From NCBI RefSeq assembly GCF_947501385.1, contig NZ_CANMVP010000014.1, positions 55,491 through 119,490 on the forward strand: a stretch of DNA of 64,000 bases, given 5' to 3'. This stretch comes from an uncultured Polaribacter sp. Lineage in GTDB: Bacteria; Bacteroidota; Bacteroidia; Flavobacteriales; Flavobacteriaceae. This document shows, one piece after another, positions 16,927 through 24,362 of this stretch (positions are counted from its first letter, which is position 1; every line of letters begins with the position of its first letter). Both the position numbers and the translations under genes were made by a program. The notes under the pieces were generated by a model. It did no database searches, was not told where the DNA came from, and was given only the letters and a program-made list of their open reading frames with translations.

Positions 16927-17406
16927 TTATTTTCGTACGCTTTTAGAAGCTTTTTCAACCTTTAGTTTTAAGCCTTCTTTGTAAGCAATAATTTTGTCTA
17001 GCACACATTTGTCTGAAGCTCCAATTATTTGAGCTGCTAAAATACCTGCATTTTTTGCACCATTTAAGGCTACGGTTGCTACTGGTACGCCACCTGGCAT
17101 TTGTAAGATTGATAAAATAGAATCCCAACCATCTATAGAATTGCTACTTTTTACAGGAACACCAATAATTGGTAATGGACTCATAGAAGCCACCATTCCT
17201 GGTAAATGTGCTGCGCCACCAGCGCCCGCAATAATTACTTTTACACCTCTTTTATGAGCATTTTTAGCATATTCAAATAGTTTTTCTGGAGTTCTGTGAG
17301 CAGACACAATATCTACTTCAATTTGAATGTCGAAACCTTCTAAAATAGCTACTGCTTCTTGCATTATTGGAAGATCAGAATCGCTTCCCATTATTATTCC
17401 TACCAT
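16927..17406 (-). CDS. purE: 5-(carboxyamino)imidazole ribonucleotide mutase
   Basis: PurE (class I) converts N5-CAIR, made by PurK, to CAIR in purine biosynthesis. The 159-residue length is normal. The active-site segments are all present: GSDSDLPIM (8-16), SAHRTPEKL near 40, AGGAAHLPGMVASM near 70, and the P-loop-like QMPGGVPVATVALNGAKNAG near 110-130. It is normally adjacent to purK; here a RhuM-Fic gene lies between them and its stop codon is only two bases before the purE ATG. purE translation and transcription therefore depend on reading through that gene, unless a promoter lies inside it. Confidence 0.97.
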   Translation of the reverse strand: MVGIIMGSDSDLPIMQEAVAILEGFDIQIEVDIVSAHRTPEKLFEYAKNAHKRGVKVIIAGAGGAAHLPGMVASMSPLPIIGVPVKSSNSIDGWDSILSILQMPGGVPVATVALNGAKNAGILAAQIIGASDKCVLDKIIAYKEGLKLKVEKASKSVRK

Positions 17407-17408
17407 AA

Positions 17409-18335
17409 TTAATTTATTAAATTGATGATTACATTGACCATGATTTCCTTTTCGTTAGGATTACTTTCTGCGACCATTAATGTTAAAGCTACTAAAGTAT
17501 TATTTTCAATTCTTTTAGCACCTTCAGATGTATATAAAAAATTATTTTTATCTAAATACCAAACAAATAACCAAGCTGCAATTCTTTTGTTACCATCTGT
17601 AAAAGAATGATTTTTGACGACTAAATACAATAAGTTAGCAGACTTTTCTTCAATACTCGAATACAATTCTTTGCCATCAAAAGTTTGATCTATTGTAGCG
17701 ATAGAGCTTTTAAATGAATGATCTTTTTCATTTCCAAATAATTTGGAGCCTCCAAATTTCAACCTTAATTTTTCTATGGCAATTTTTGCTTCTTGATATT
17801 CTATTTTATAAGAAACAAAGTTATTGACATTATTTTTTGTCAAAGATTGATGATCAAATTGATCTAAAATATCTAAAGCAGAAGAGTAATCTGATAGAAT
17901 ATCTAATAAATCTTTTGTTTCAGAAGTTATTTTTGAAGTTCTATGAACAAGTTGAATTGTTTTTTGAAGTTGTTCTAAGCGCTTTTCATTTATAGAATAT
18001 CCTTTAGCAAGATGTTCTTTTAATATTTTATTAGCCCAAATTCTAAATTGCGTTCCTCTTTTAGATTTCACCCTATAACCAACCGAAATAATTACATCTA
18101 AACTATATAATGCTACAGGTTTATCAGAATTTGCAATATGCATTTTTTGCATATTGCTTTTCTTTTCTAGTTCAAACTCTTTAAAAACATTGTTAATGTG
18201 CCTAGATATAACAGATTGATCTCTTTCAAATAAAGAAGTAATTTCAGTTTGAGAAAGCCATAATGTATTTCCATCAAATTGAACCTCAACTTCAATTGAG
18301 TTATCATTTGTTTTATAGATAACAATATCTTGCAT
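17409..18335 (-). CDS. RhuM domain - Fic/Doc domain fusion protein
   Basis: This 308-residue protein has an N-terminal RhuM domain (pfam13310, about 1-195: TLWLSQTEITSLFERDQSVISRHINNVF, YSLDVIISVGYRVKSKRGTQFRIWAN, LKEHLAKGYSINEKRLEQL). A C-terminal Doc/Fic fold (about 200-305) carries the catalytic loop HSFTDGNKR at 243-251, close to the consensus HxFx(D/E)GNxR, so a nucleotidyl- or phosphotransferase activity is plausible. Such proteins are accessory, patchily distributed, and often found near restriction or toxin-antitoxin genes; the target is unknown. Here the gene is inserted between purK (86 bp upstream) and purE (2 bp downstream) in the same direction. No antitoxin-like partner is visible next to it. 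Confidence 0.88.
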   Translation of the reverse strand: MQDIVIYKTNDNSIEVEVQFDGNTLWLSQTEITSLFERDQSVISRHINNVFKEFELEKKSNMQKMHIANSDKPVALYSLDVIISVGYRVKSKRGTQFRIWANKILKEHLAKGYSINEKRLEQLQKTIQLVHRTSKITSETKDLLDILSDYSSALDILDQFDHQSLTKNNVNNFVSYKIEYQEAKIAIEKLRLKFGGSKLFGNEKDHSFKSSIATIDQTFDGKELYSSIEEKSANLLYLVVKNHSFTDGNKRIAAWLFVWYLDKNNFLYTSEGAKRIENNTLVALTLMVAESNPNEKEIMVNVIINLIN

Positions 18336-18421
18336 TTTCTTTAATTTGTTAAAGATATAACTAGTGTTTTTTAAGAACTAGTGCAATTTTGCAACAGTTG
18401 AAAACGTATTGAAATTAATTT

Positions 18422-19579
18422 TTATTTCGAAATCACTCTAACTGTTTCTTTAACTAATTGAGCAATCTCTCTCGCTTTATCAATGTCTTTATTCACAATA
18501 GTCACGTGCCCCATTTTTCGAAAAGGTCTCGTTTCTTTCTTTCCGTAAATATGCGGAGTCACTCCGTCAATTTTTAAAATATCATTAAAATCTTTATATA
18601 CAACATCACCAGAAAAACCTTCTTCACCAACTAAATTTACCATAATTCCTGCAACTTTGCTTGTTGTGTTTCCTAAAGGAAGGTTTAAAATACTTCGCAA
18701 ATGTTGTTCAAATTGATTGGTATAACTTGCCTCTATAGAATAATGACCAGAATTGTGGGGTCTTGGAGCAACTTCATTCACTAAAATTTCATCAGTTGAG
18801 GTTTGAAACATTTCAACAGCCAACAAGCCAACAAAATCTAATTCACGAACCACTTTTAAAGCAAGCGCTCTCGCTTTTTCTGCAACATCAGCAGCTATTC
18901 TTGCAGGACAAATGACATACTCTACTTGGTTTGCCTCTGGATGAAACTCCATTTCTACCACAGGATACGTGGTAGTTTCACCAGCTACATTTCTTGCAAC
19001 AATTACGGCCAATTCATTTTTAAACGGAATTAATTTTTCTGTAATACATTCCACATTTGGCAAACTCTCTAAATCGGCAATATTTCGAACAATTTTTACA
19101 CCATTACCATCGTATCCAAAACGTGCGGCTTTCCAAACAAATGGAAAATCGATAATGGTATTTTCGTAAGAATGTTTTAACTCTTCTAAATAGGCATAAT
19201 GAGAAAATGGGGCAGTTGGTATTTGATGGTCTATATAAAAGTTCTTCTGTCTTGCTTTGCTTTGAATAATGCGTAAATCTTTTGGTTTCGGGTAAATGAT
19301 TAAACCTTCGTCTTCTAATTTATCTAAGGCATCTAAATTTACATTTTCAATTTCAATGGTTAATAAATCAACCGTTTTTCCGAAGTTATAAACAGCGTCA
19401 AAATCTAATAAATCTCCAACAACAAAAGCATTGCAGATTGCGGCACAAGGTGCATTTTTATTGTTGTCTAAAATAGCTGTATAAATATCGAATTTTTGTG
19501 TTTCGGCTAATAGCATTCTTCCTAGTTGACCACCGCCAAGAACGCCTAATTTAAAATCTGAAGAAAAATAGTTTTTCAC
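18422..19579 (-). CDS. purK: 5-(carboxyamino)imidazole ribonucleotide synthase
   Basis: This ATP-grasp enzyme makes N5-CAIR from AIR, bicarbonate and ATP. The 385-residue protein begins with the Rossmann-like GVLGGGQLGRML (12-23). The ATP-grasp core includes FPFVWKAARFGYDGNGVKIV, and EVAPRPHNSGHYSIEA near 270 is diagnostic for PurK. It is the first gene of the purK - RhuM-Fic - purE transcript, with a candidate -7 element at 19602-19609. Confidence 0.97.
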   Translation of the reverse strand: MKNYFSSDFKLGVLGGGQLGRMLLAETQKFDIYTAILDNNKNAPCAAICNAFVVGDLLDFDAVYNFGKTVDLLTIEIENVNLDALDKLEDEGLIIYPKPKDLRIIQSKARQKNFYIDHQIPTAPFSHYAYLEELKHSYENTIIDFPFVWKAARFGYDGNGVKIVRNIADLESLPNVECITEKLIPFKNELAVIVARNVAGETTTYPVVEMEFHPEANQVEYVICPARIAADVAEKARALALKVVRELDFVGLLAVEMFQTSTDEILVNEVAPRPHNSGHYSIEASYTNQFEQHLRSILNLPLGNTTSKVAGIMVNLVGEEGFSGDVVYKDFNDILKIDGVTPHIYGKKETRPFRKMGHVTIVNKDIDKAREIAQLVKETVRVISK

Positions 19580-19601
19580 TTTACAAGTTGTTGTGTTTCA
19601 G

Positions 19602-19609
19602 CAAAAATA
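19602..19609 (-). promoter_or_regulatory. Candidate -7 element of the purK transcript
   Basis: The minus strand reads TATTTTTG (consensus TAnnTTTG), 22 bases before the purK ATG at 19579. Confidence 0.45.
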
Positions 19610-19629
19610 CACAACTCAAATCATTTTCA

Positions 19630-20064
19630 CTAAAAATTATTGATTCGAATTGCAGAACCATTCTTAGAGACTTTATATTCGATAGCAGAACAAAAGAAAC
19701 CTTCAGTTTGTGGAGCGCCGCCAATTCCTAATCCTAAACCATATTCACTTCCGTCACAAGAACATTTTAAAATATTAGGTCTATTTAATTTGTCGTAAAT
19801 CATAGGAGAATTACAATCTCCATTAGGACAAATTTTATCATAAGCAACAAAATCAGTTCCATTAACATTTAAAAGGACAATTCCTTTTGCACCATCAGAA
19901 AGCTCTACAGAACCGCCAGGAACTAAAACATTTAGTAATTCAGGATTATTTAAATCTGTACTTATAGAAACAGCAAATGGTCTTAAACAATTTGCAGGCA
20001 AATCATTTTCAGAACAACTTAGCAAACTAAGTATAGAAACAAAAAAAAGCAGGTTTTTAAACAT
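19630..20064 (-). CDS. Rieske-like lipoprotein lacking the histidine ligands
   Basis: This small lipoprotein of 144 residues has its lipobox at LSLLSC (Cys17). Residues 70-130 have the shape of a Rieske [2Fe-2S] domain: CPNGDC at 79-84 where CxH is expected, and CSCDGSEY at 101-108 where CPCHGSxF is expected. Both iron-binding histidines are thus replaced (Asn81 and Asp104) while the cysteines and the DGSEY loop remain. It probably does not hold a normal Rieske cluster; it could form disulfides, bind a different centre, or be purely structural. The gene is divergent from greA. The function is unknown. Confidence 0.7.
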   Translation of the reverse strand: MFKNLLFFVSILSLLSCSENDLPANCLRPFAVSISTDLNNPELLNVLVPGGSVELSDGAKGIVLLNVNGTDFVAYDKICPNGDCNSPMIYDKLNRPNILKCSCDGSEYGLGLGIGGAPQTEGFFCSAIEYKVSKNGSAIRINNF

Positions 20065-20113
20065 AAATTTCTATTAGCTATTTTAATAACGATGGCAAGT
20101 TACAAATATTTTG

Positions 20114-20121
20114 TACATTTG
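20114..20121 (+). promoter_or_regulatory. Candidate -7 element of the greA transcript
   Basis: TACATTTG matches TAnnTTTG. A start just after it would give a leader of about 140 nt before the greA ATG at 20265. Confidence 0.5.
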
Positions 20122-20131
20122 TAAAACTATC

Positions 20132-20243
20132 TCATTCCTGTAAAGGCTATGGGATTTTTAGATTTAAACCCATATAGGGTTTTTCTTACAGAAATGATTA
20201 CCTAGCTCTCTTTTTCAAATCGGTTTTTTAATGGAGAGCGCTA
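20132..20243 (+). promoter_or_regulatory. Structured 5' leader of greA (two stem-loops)
   Basis: Stem A pairs TCATTCCTGTAA (20132-20143) with TTACAGAAATGA (20186-20197), 11 of 12 pairs. It encloses a second stem between CTATGGG (20147-20153) and CCCATATAG (20169-20177). Stem B pairs TAGCTCTC (20203-20210) with GAGAGCGCTA (20234-20243), with a small bulge. Stem B ends about 20 bases before the start codon, where it could affect translation. No long U-run follows, so a translational switch or protein-binding leader is more likely than a terminator. It is not a riboswitch class I recognise. Confidence 0.45.
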
Positions 20244-20264
20244 ATGAATTTTAAATAAAAGATT

Positions 20265-20738
20265 ATGAGTGATATATCTTACTATTCTCCTGAAGGATTA
20301 AAAAAACTGAAGGATGAATTGGTCCAATTAGAACAAGTAGAAAGACCTAGAGTTACGCAAGAAATTGCCGATGCTAGAGATAAAGGAGATTTAAGTGAAA
20401 ATGCAGAATATCATGCCGCAAAAGAAGAGCAATCTCATTTAGAATTTAAAATTGCGAAATTAAAAAATGTAATTGCCAGCGCACGAATTCTAGATGAATC
20501 TCAGTTAGACACTTCTAAAATTTTAATACATTCTAATGTGGTCATTAAAAATATCACAAACGGAATGGAATTTAAATACAGGCTAGTGGCAGATTCCGAA
20601 ACAGATGTTAGAAATGGAAAATTATCTGTGAATTCGCCAATTGGCAAAGGTTTATTAGGAAAAAAAGTGGGTGATGTTGCAGAAATTCAAGTGCCTAGTG
20701 GAATTATGAAATTTGAAGTGATGGATATTTCTAGATAA
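20265..20738 (+). CDS. greA: Transcription elongation factor GreA
   Basis: GreA rescues backtracked RNA polymerase by stimulating transcript cleavage. The 157-residue protein has normal length and order. The N-terminal coiled coil (about 1-75) carries the acidic tip in ARDKGDLSENAEYHAAKEEQ, with the D and E that reach the polymerase active site. A C-terminal FKBP-like domain (about 80-157) ends in SPIGKGLLGKKVGDVAEIQVPSG. It is followed 37 bp later by a HIT-family gene in the same direction. The unusually long folded leader upstream suggests post-transcriptional control. Confidence 0.97.
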   Translation: MSDISYYSPEGLKKLKDELVQLEQVERPRVTQEIADARDKGDLSENAEYHAAKEEQSHLEFKIAKLKNVIASARILDESQLDTSKILIHSNVVIKNITNGMEFKYRLVADSETDVRNGKLSVNSPIGKGLLGKKVGDVAEIQVPSGIMKFEVMDISR

Positions 20739-20775
20739 AGAAGTTTAAGGTTTCCAGATTTAAAATATAAGGTTG

Positions 20776-21165
20776 ATGAGCGTATTTACAAAAATAATTA
20801 ATGGAGAAATACCAAGTTATAAAGTAGCAGAAAATGAAGATTTTATTGCTTTTTTAGATATCAACCCGAATGCAAAAGGACACACTTTAGTGGTTCCTAA
20901 AAAGGAAGAAAATAAGATTTTCGATTTGTCTAAAAAGGCATATCAAAATTTAATGGACTTCTCTTACGATGTTGCAAAAGCACTTGAAAAAGCAGTTCCT
21001 TGTAAACGAGTAGGAATGAGTGTAATTGGATTGGAAGTACCACATGTGCATGTGCATTTGATTCCTTTAAATGAAATGGCAGACATACAATTTGCACAAA
21101 AAGTAAAGTTGACGAATGATGAGTTTGTTGCTTTGGCAGAAAAGATTGGTAGTAATTTTGAGTAA
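20776..21165 (+). CDS. HIT-family nucleotide-binding hydrolase
   Basis: This histidine-triad protein of 129 residues is of the HinT/PKCI group. The triad HVHVHLIP is at 90-97 (His90, His92, His94), and the N-terminal FTKIINGEIPSYKVAEN plus FLDINPNAKGHTLVVPK are family marks. Members hydrolyse nucleoside phosphoramidates or dinucleoside polyphosphates; the exact substrate is not predictable. I use the ATG at 20776; a TTG three bases earlier is in frame but less likely. It is probably co-transcribed with greA. Confidence 0.93.
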   Translation: MSVFTKIINGEIPSYKVAENEDFIAFLDINPNAKGHTLVVPKKEENKIFDLSKKAYQNLMDFSYDVAKALEKAVPCKRVGMSVIGLEVPHVHVHLIPLNEMADIQFAQKVKLTNDEFVALAEKIGSNFE

Positions 21166-21306
21166 AATTTATCTTTCTTGTGCACTTGTCTACCTAAAAA
21201 TAGAAGAATAGGCATAGGAACCTAAATTTGGTTTTAAAGTGGTAATAGCGCAACGGATATAAAAGTTACTTTTTTTAAACTACATGCTTTTTTGTATAGT
21301 AATTAT

Positions 21307-21331
21307 GGATTTCTGCCTTCGCAGGAATAAC
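21307..21331 (-). repeat. Dispersed intergenic palindrome, GTCATTCCTG family, copy 1
   Basis: On the minus strand this reads GTTATTCCTGCGAAGGCAGAAATCC in outline: TTCCTGC and GCAGAAA arms around GAAG. It is related to the copies at 48287-48313 and 63622-63650. The surrounding 230 bp (21166-21397) hold no gene. Confidence 0.5.
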
Positions 21332-21397
21332 AGAACAAACAAAGAATTTTTTGAAACCAACTATCCCAGAGGCAGTGCCTCGAGGAGTTCTTTTCAA

Positions 21398-22546
21398 TCA
21401 AATCCTATCCAACAAAACCTCAAAAGTAGTTCCTTTTCCGATTTCAGATTGTTGTACAAATATTTTTCCTTTGTGATAATCTTGAACAATACGTTTCGAA
21501 AGCGATAAGCCCAAACCCCAGCCACGTTTTTTGGTAGTAAAACCAGGTTTAAAAATTTGCTGAAACATGTTTTTTGGCATCCCTTTTCCAGTATCAGAAA
21601 TGGTAATTTTTACTTTCTTTTGCATATGTTCTATAGACAAACTTACCGCACCAATGCCCGACATTGCATCAATGGCATTCTTAATGAGGTTTTCTATGAC
21701 CCAACCAAACAATTCTGCATTCAGATTCGTAAGAATCTCATCCTCTGAAGTTCTAAAAGAAAAGGAGATTTGTTTAGAACTCCTAGATTCTAAATAATCA
21801 AAAGCCTTTTTTGTAACAGCAATAATATTCTGTTTTTTTAGTTCTGGTGTAGAGCCAATTTTAGAAAATCTATTGGCAATGGTATTCAGTCTACTAACAT
21901 CTTTTTCTATTTCCTCCACATATTTATCATCTACTTTTTCCATTTTTAAAATGGCTATCCAACCCAATAAAGAAGACAAAGGTGTGCCAATTTGATGTGC
22001 CGTTTCTTTGGCCATCCCTGTCCATAGTTTATTGGTTTCCGCAGCTTTATTAGAACTGTAAAAAAGATAGATAACACTTAAAAAAAGGACTAAAATTAAA
22101 ATTAAAGCAAGCGGATAATAAGTAAGTCTGTTTAATAAATCTGAATCTCTATAATAAATTAATTTCTTATTTTTCCCTCTGTAACTAAGCTCTATCGGCT
22201 TATTTTCAGATTTCATTTTCTCTAATTCGCGCTTTAAATATTTAGGATTTAACAATTTAATAGAATCTAAATTCTGGTGCTCGATTTCTCCATCTTCACT
22301 CACCATAATCATAGGGATGTTGGTAATGGTTTCAATCACTTTTAAGGGCAAATCTACATTTGCATCTAAGTTTGTGTTTGAAGATAATTCTTTTTGTGCT
22401 GTTACTAGGATTTCCATTTTTGCTCTTTCTTCATTTTTAAATTTTTGAAAAAAGATATACGTATTCCATAAGATGAGAGAAACAATAATCAAGGAAACTA
22501 AAATGGCAATTCTTTTAAATAAAAGTGTGTTCGAGAGAAAGTTCAT
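21398..22546 (-). CDS. Membrane sensor histidine kinase
   Basis: This 382-residue two-component sensor has a first membrane helix at about 12-33, an extracytoplasmic loop of 110 residues with no recognised ligand domain, and a second helix at about 144-163. The HisKA region has the phosphoacceptor His184 in AKETAHQIGTPLSSLLGW. The HATPase domain contains NLIKNAIDAMSG (N box), ISDTGKGMPKNMFQQIFKPGFTTK (G1 and F boxes, here split) and GLGLSLSKRI (G2). No response regulator gene is adjacent, so it is an orphan here. A -7 element lies only five bases before the ATG, suggesting a very short or absent leader. Confidence 0.9.
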   Translation of the reverse strand: MNFLSNTLLFKRIAILVSLIIVSLILWNTYIFFQKFKNEERAKMEILVTAQKELSSNTNLDANVDLPLKVIETITNIPMIMVSEDGEIEHQNLDSIKLLNPKYLKRELEKMKSENKPIELSYRGKNKKLIYYRDSDLLNRLTYYPLALILILVLFLSVIYLFYSSNKAAETNKLWTGMAKETAHQIGTPLSSLLGWIAILKMEKVDDKYVEEIEKDVSRLNTIANRFSKIGSTPELKKQNIIAVTKKAFDYLESRSSKQISFSFRTSEDEILTNLNAELFGWVIENLIKNAIDAMSGIGAVSLSIEHMQKKVKITISDTGKGMPKNMFQQIFKPGFTTKKRGWGLGLSLSKRIVQDYHKGKIFVQQSEIGKGTTFEVLLDRI

Positions 22547-22551
22547 GAAAA

Positions 22552-22559
22552 CAAATATA
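22552..22559 (-). promoter_or_regulatory. Candidate -7 element of the histidine kinase gene
   Basis: The minus strand reads TATATTTG, ending five bases before the ATG at 22546, so transcription would begin within a few bases of the start codon. Confidence 0.4.
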
Positions 22560-22668
22560 AAGGTTTAGACTATATAACTCAATTGCAATTTTGATAGTAT
22601 CTTTACGCAAATAAAATTTTACAAACTAAATGTCACCTTTTGCGCAGTGAAACAATTTTATAGTTCTC

Positions 22669-22684
22669 TTCCGAAGTTTCGGAA
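22669..22684. repeat. TTCCGAAG(C/T)TTCGGAA palindrome, copy 1
   Basis: TTCCGAAGTTTCGGAA is one base from a perfect 16-bp palindrome. Its flanks (CTC before, CG after) match the copies in the inverted-repeat element at 33162-33352. It lies upstream of the flavin reductase gene. Confidence 0.55.
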
Positions 22685-22716
22685 CGCTCGAGCTGATATT
22701 CTAAAAGTTAAAAAAC

Positions 22717-23577
22717 ATGCTTACAATAGATCCAAAAGAAATTGCTACGGGCAAATTACACGGTTATTTATTAGGTGCGGTTGCACCAAGACCCATTGCT
22801 TTTGCAAGTACAATTGATGCTGATGGAAACCCGAATTTATCGCCTTTTAGCTTTTTTAATGTATTTGGTTCTAATCCGCCAATTATGATATTTTCACCAG
22901 CAAGAAGAGTTCGAGACAATACCACAAAACATACCTTAGAAAATGCGTTGGCAACCAAAGAAGTGGTAATTAATGTAGTAAATTATGACATTGTACAACA
23001 AATGTCTTTAAGTTCTACAGAATACCCTGAAGGTGTAAATGAGTTTGAGAAAGCAGGTTTTACAATGTTGGCTTCAGACCTCGTTAAGCCTTTTAGAGTA
23101 GCAGAATCTCCAGTACAATTTGAATGTAAAGTAAATGACGTTATTTTTACTGGTGATGAAGGTGGTGCAGGGAATTTGATTGTTTGTGAAGTTGTAAAAA
23201 TTCATATTCATGATGAAGTTTTAGATGAAAACGGCGCAATAGATCAACATAAAATAGATTTAGTTGCTAGAGCAGGAGGTAGCTATTATTCCAGAGCAAG
23301 AGATGGTTTTTTCGAAATTCCAAAACCCATATCAACTTTAGGGATTGGTGTCGATACAATTCCTTTAGAAATTAGAAATAGTACTGTTTTAACAGGTAAT
23401 AATTTGGGAATGTTAGGAAATGTAGAACAATTGCCTAAACTAGAAACTGTTAATAACTTTGCAAAAGAACATCCGCAATTTATTGGGTTAGAAACCACAA
23501 AAAAACATACATTTGCTCAAGAGTTTTTAAAAAAGAATGATGTAGAAAGCGCTTGGAAAGTGCTTTTAATTAAATAG
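22717..23577 (+). CDS. Flavin reductase-like FMN-binding protein
   Basis: The 286-residue protein belongs to the flavin-reductase-like split-barrel family. GAVAPRPIAFASTIDADGNPN (20-40, shown with its core as APRPIAFAST), NLSPFSFFNVFGSNPP and KHTLENALATKEVVINVVNY are typical, and GGSYYSRARDGFFEIPKP follows near 190. Such proteins bind FMN and may reduce it with NAD(P)H or act as oxygenase partners. No partner oxygenase is nearby, so the physiological reaction is open. It is followed 13 bp later by the DUF3127 gene, with a shared terminator after that. Confidence 0.85.
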   Translation: MLTIDPKEIATGKLHGYLLGAVAPRPIAFASTIDADGNPNLSPFSFFNVFGSNPPIMIFSPARRVRDNTTKHTLENALATKEVVINVVNYDIVQQMSLSSTEYPEGVNEFEKAGFTMLASDLVKPFRVAESPVQFECKVNDVIFTGDEGGAGNLIVCEVVKIHIHDEVLDENGAIDQHKIDLVARAGGSYYSRARDGFFEIPKPISTLGIGVDTIPLEIRNSTVLTGNNLGMLGNVEQLPKLETVNNFAKEHPQFIGLETTKKHTFAQEFLKKNDVESAWKVLLIK

Positions 23578-23590
23578 TTAAGATTATATT

Positions 23591-23962
23591 ATGGAAGTTA
23601 TTGGTAAAGTAAAGTTAATTGGAGAGGTACAAACTTTTGGAACAAACGGTTTTAGAAAAAGAGAATTAGTAGTTACTACAGATGAGCAATACCCACAAAT
23701 GATTATGATAGAATTTGTGCAAGATAAATGTGATTTGTTAAACAGTTATGCTGTTGGGCAAGATGTAAAAGTATCTATCAACTTAAGAGGTAGAGAATGG
23801 ATCAATCCACAAGGTGAAGCAAAGTATTTTAACTCTGTACAAGGTTGGCGAGTTGAGAATTTATCTCAAACATCTGCTCAAAATCAGAATTTACCTCCTG
23901 TAGATCAGTTTCAGCCAGCATCTAATGTTTCAGATGAAGAGCCAGATGATTTGCCGTTTTAA
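23591..23962 (+). CDS. DUF3127 protein (OB-fold, SSB-like)
   Basis: This 123-residue protein of the DUF3127 family is common in Bacteroidota. The body MEVIGKVKLIGEVQTFG ... RKRELVVTTDE ... MIEFVQDKCDLLN ... VSINLRGREWINPQGEAKYF looks like an OB-fold. The acidic tail SDEEPDDLPF is very close to the C-terminal tip of bacterial single-strand DNA-binding proteins, which recruits repair and replication partners. The protein may therefore bind nucleic acid or compete for SSB partners; this is inferred from the tail and fold, and no function is established. Confidence 0.85.
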   Translation: MEVIGKVKLIGEVQTFGTNGFRKRELVVTTDEQYPQMIMIEFVQDKCDLLNSYAVGQDVKVSINLRGREWINPQGEAKYFNSVQGWRVENLSQTSAQNQNLPPVDQFQPASNVSDEEPDDLPF

Positions 23963-24000
23963 AAATAGAGGTTAGATTTTTAAAACTTAGAACATAGACA

Positions 24001-24032
24001 AAAGAGTGTAAATTTAATTTACACTCTTTTTT
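24001..24032 (+). terminator. Intrinsic terminator after the DUF3127 gene
   Basis: AAAGAGTGTAAA (24001-24012) pairs fully with TTTACACTCTTT (24018-24029) over a 5-base loop and runs into a T tract. Confidence 0.85.
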
Positions 24033-24098
24033 GCTATAATAATTTGTCTTGTCTCTTGTTTCTAGAAGCGAAGCGGTCTAAAAGTTTAAAGAAGAAAT

Positions 24099-24344
24099 CT
24101 ACTTCTTTTCTGCTTTTTTAGGCATGGGTCCTCGTAAGTGAATCACCAAACCATTTAAGAAATTACGTAAAATTTGATCTCCACATGCTACATATTTATC
24201 GTGATCTTCGTTTCTAAATAAAGCGCCTAATTCGGCTTTAGAAACTTTAAAATCTACTAATTTGCAAATTTCTACAATATCTGTATCACGCAACTTATGC
24301 GCCACACGTAATTTTTTTAAAATATCATTATTTGTTAATCCCAT
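24099..24344 (-). CDS. DUF1456 family protein, single-repeat form
   Basis: The 81-residue protein matches one DUF1456 (YehS) repeat: TNNDILKKLRVAHKLRDTDIVEICKL followed by VSKAELGALFRNEDHDKYVACGDQILRNFLNGL. Family members are usually about 150 residues with two such repeats, so this is half-length. The tail is basic (MPKKAEKK). The function is unknown. A -7 element (TACATTTG, minus) ends four bases before the ATG. Confidence 0.8.
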   Translation of the reverse strand: MGLTNNDILKKLRVAHKLRDTDIVEICKLVDFKVSKAELGALFRNEDHDKYVACGDQILRNFLNGLVIHLRGPMPKKAEKK

Positions 24345-24348
24345 ATTG

Positions 24349-24356
24349 CAAATGTA
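24349..24356 (-). promoter_or_regulatory. Candidate -7 element of the DUF1456 gene
   Basis: The minus strand reads TACATTTG four bases before the ATG at 24344, implying a near-leaderless mRNA. Confidence 0.4.
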
Positions 24357-24362
24357 CCTTTT

